Assembly (NCBI RefSeq): GCF_003385455.1
Contig: NZ_QNUF01000030.1
Span: 1 to 62,812, forward strand
Source: Chryseobacterium rhizosphaerae
GTDB lineage: Bacteria; Bacteroidota; Bacteroidia; Flavobacteriales; Weeksellaceae
Direction of reading: 5' to 3'
Length of the DNA stretch: 62,812 nucleotides
The number at the start of each line of letters is the position of its first letter. The first letter of the stretch is position 1. Shown piece by piece: positions 60,929 through 62,812 of the stretch. The position numbers and the translations under genes were made by a program. Below the pieces are notes generated by a model, which ran no database searches, was not told the origin of the DNA, and saw only the letters and a program-made list of their open reading frames with translations.

Positions 60929-62446
60929 TTACAGCACTACTTTTTTTATCATTTCTACTGCCGATTTTTGGTCTTCCAATGCATTCAATACATCGAAAAT
61001 TTTGTCTGACCAACCTGCAATAAGGTATACATCATTTTTCCTGACCTCTAAAGGCTGTCTACCATAACCCGCCAGATCAAAAATATACAGCTTCGCATTC
61101 GGAGCTATGGTTTTGTACCTGTTCCAGGAGTCTTCAAAAGAGTTTTTCAAGCCATGGCTGTCCCACATCTGGGTATCTGTGAACAACATTAGTTTATCCA
61201 CTTTTTCATTTCTTTTGATCAAATCTTCGATAACGAGATAACCATTTGTAGAGTAGCCCACTTCTCCTTCACGCTTGTAGAACTCATCAACATTTCTTAA
61301 AATGCTATTTTTTGGCATCGGAACACGCATCCAACGGTCACCGAATATACCTGTTACTACATTATTACACTGAGACTGCAGGATCATAGACATCAGCAAT
61401 CCTATATCATACAACAGGACTTTACTCTTATTGGACACCGGTTTCTGCATTGAACCTGAAACATCCGCTGCAATGACCACTGAAGTATCAAAACCAAAGC
61501 CTTTAATATTCTTTGCACTTATCATTACTGCATTTTCAAGGGCTTCCAAAAGAGAGGACAAGTATGGAGAATCAGTATTTTTCAATTCTCTATAAGCTGC
61601 CAGGAATCTGAATGGTAGCTGTTTTGAGTTACCAACCGCTTTTTCATCGGCCAAGTACCGGCATACTTTATCCATTGCTGAAGATGACACTCCCGCTTCT
61701 AAAATATTTCTAAGATTTCGTAAGGTTGCCATATAGCCCAGCTTATTGCTGAAGATCAATTCTTCCCATTTGCTTTTGAAGGCTACTTTTCTTTCTTCTT
61801 CAGTAGCGAATTTCTTCTGCCCTAATACTGAAAGTTCAACTTCCCAAGTATAAGGAGCCTCCAGAGTGCCATTTACAATCTTGTTGAAAACAGCCTGTTG
61901 GTTCTCATCTTTTGCTTTTGGGTGAACCAGGAACAATGCATCTTTCAATGTGATCTCAGCTTTTCTATTGTATTTTGCAAACTGGTATTCATCAAATTTA
62001 TTGAATGATTTTACCAAACCTTTCTGAATCTGTTTTGATAATTTATTCAGTTTTTTTGTTTCTGTTCTTTCATTGGCAAGTTGGTAGTAAGCCAATAGCT
62101 CTGTGATTTCATCCGCTCTCTGAACAATACCATCCACTGTCCGGCTTACTAAATCCGTACCTGAAGTCTGCTTTGCCAGCTCAGTTGTCAAAACCAATGG
62201 TATAGAGCGCAGGTACATATCTCTTCTTGCATAGACCGCTAATTTCGCCACAAACTCCGGATCATTTTTTTTAATCAGAGACTGGATTCTTTCCAACCTG
62301 TCATTTCCTTTTTCATAAGATGTATTGGACAGTCCTGTTGTAACAACAGCACTATATAATTCTTCTGCAGGTGTCATCACGTATGCTTTTGCACCTTCGT
62401 AGTTCCTAACTACTTTAGTCTCTTTTCTTAAAAAATTAAATTTCAT
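60929..62446 (-). CDS. rsr: TROVE-domain Ro60 orthologue (Rsr)
   Basis: A 505-residue ring-shaped RNA-binding protein that holds Y RNAs and misfolded RNAs. The HEAT-like TROVE domain (about 1-340) includes NYEGAKAYVMTPAEELYSAV, YARRDMYLRSIPLVLTTELA, LKDALFLVHPKAKDENQQ and LPFRFLAAYRELKN; the C-terminal von Willebrand factor A domain (about 345-505) has VVIAADVSGSMQ (MIDAS), LMLFTDTQMWD and LAGYGRQP. The ATG at 62446 gives the usual MKFNFLRKE start; an ATG at 62470 is also possible. The Y RNA-like array follows directly on the same strand. Confidence 0.95.
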   Translation of the reverse strand: MKFNFLRKETKVVRNYEGAKAYVMTPAEELYSAVVTTGLSNTSYEKGNDRLERIQSLIKKNDPEFVAKLAVYARRDMYLRSIPLVLTTELAKQTSGTDLVSRTVDGIVQRADEITELLAYYQLANERTETKKLNKLSKQIQKGLVKSFNKFDEYQFAKYNRKAEITLKDALFLVHPKAKDENQQAVFNKIVNGTLEAPYTWEVELSVLGQKKFATEEERKVAFKSKWEELIFSNKLGYMATLRNLRNILEAGVSSSAMDKVCRYLADEKAVGNSKQLPFRFLAAYRELKNTDSPYLSSLLEALENAVMISAKNIKGFGFDTSVVIAADVSGSMQKPVSNKSKVLLYDIGLLMSMILQSQCNNVVTGIFGDRWMRVPMPKNSILRNVDEFYKREGEVGYSTNGYLVIEDLIKRNEKVDKLMLFTDTQMWDSHGLKNSFEDSWNRYKTIAPNAKLYIFDLAGYGRQPLEVRKNDVYLIAGWSDKIFDVLNALEDQKSAVEMIKKVVL

Positions 62447-62504
62447 GATTACTGTTTTTTTGTTAAACATTAGGAATCTATATCTTCCTCTCTAATTTCT
62501 GATG

Positions 62505-62541
62505 CAAAGTAAACACCTTATTACGCAACCATTTTGCGTAG
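62505..62541 (-). promoter_or_regulatory. rsr promoter region with TACGCAA inverted repeat
   Basis: TTACTTTG (minus strand, 62505-62512) is near the TAnnTTTG consensus. Upstream, TACGCAA-CCATT-TTGCGTA (62522-62540) is a 7-bp-arm inverted repeat containing the TGCGTA core also found at the array promoters. Confidence 0.55.
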
Positions 62542-62724
62542 ATGTTTTTATTAAAAAATTTTTTGCATTTTTATTTTAAATCATAGGAAACTGAGTGTTT
62601 ATCGGAAATTTATAGCGGATTACTGTTAAAAATCTAAGCACTTTATTTTTAGGGCTTGCCGTCATCCTATTGAAAAGCAGGCAAAGCTCACTTCTATTGA
62701 CAGAGAAAATGATGTTTAATGATC

Positions 62725-62812
62725 ACATTATACATTATACATTATACATTATACATTATACATTATACATTATACATTATACATTATACATTATACATTA
62801 TACATTATACAT
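62725..62812. repeat. Heptanucleotide tandem repeat (ATTATAC)n
   Basis: At least 12.5 uninterrupted copies of a 7-base unit run to the end of the window. Repeats of this kind vary in copy number by slippage and may be clipped here by the window edge. Confidence 0.95.

Noticed and set aside
60527..61067. Plus-strand open frames of 67 and 120 codons over units 1-3 and the rsr end
   Set aside because: They run antisense to the RNA units and rsr, have low-complexity sequence and no promoter.
62725..62812. CRISPR array
   Set aside because: The repeat unit is only 7 bases and there are no spacers; it is a microsatellite.

Overview
The window looks like a chromosomal stretch of a Flavobacteriales bacterium (Bacteroidota), most like Chryseobacterium or a close Weeksellaceae relative. 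The evidence is the AT-rich sequence, the TTG-N19/20-TAnnTTTG promoters typical of Bacteroidota, A-rich start regions, a type IX secretion (T9SS) type B sorting-domain protein, a PorZ-like protein, a GLPGLI-family protein and double-glycine leaders of the LSREE...KGG type. No rRNA gene, canonical tRNA gene, complete insertion sequence or CRISPR array was seen.

Layout. 1-12.6 kb: glutamate-synthase-like protein, MtaB, a T9SS cargo protein, an unusual alpha-glucan phosphorylase homologue and dipeptidyl peptidase IV. 11.8-15.3 kb: a peptide locus with two tandem six-cysteine double-glycine peptides, a C39-like/VKOR/thioredoxin fusion, a GLPGLI protein and a divergent HTH regulator with a perfect palindrome in its promoter. 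15.4-23.8 kb: three paralogous POT peptide transporters, a decayed DUF1016 nuclease gene, a thioredoxin and RecG. 24.4-31.9 kb: AraC regulator with a pseudo-receiver, DapA, a split 5'-nucleotidase, PorZ and RecO. 32-43.9 kb: metabolic genes (GH63-like glucosidase, SDR, cholesterol oxidase, AadS-like aminoglycoside adenylyltransferase, Mqo, GpsA) and an M23 peptidase. 44-50 kb: an Rrf2 operon with two identical operators, FKBP, a catalase-like protein and a TetR operon with its operator. 50.3-56.3 kb: a Ter stress operon (HAD, PRTase, TerD, TelA, unknown, TerD, TerC). 56.7-59.6 kb: SulP transporter and two small HTH proteins.

The most striking region is 59.55-62.5 kb. A TROVE-domain (Ro60/Rsr) gene is followed on the same strand by about 1.2 kb that carries no credible protein gene but can be parsed into eight tandem Y-RNA-like units. 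Each has a lower stem with a bulged T, a GY/RC base-pair doublet that covaries in all eight units, an internal loop with CGT, and an upper stem. Units 4, 5 and 7 carry a tRNA mimic in circularly permuted order (T-arm, acceptor stem closed by a loop, D-arm); unit 3 is a shorter version, unit 6 lacks the D-arm, unit 8 has the normal D-then-T order, and units 1 and 2 are minimal. Two internal promoters share a spaced TGCGTA-type element that resembles an inverted repeat upstream of rsr, suggesting co-regulation. This is the best candidate for an undescribed elaboration of a known system (Ro60 with tRNA-mimicking Y RNAs).

All calls come from reading the sequence; no database search or folding program was run.
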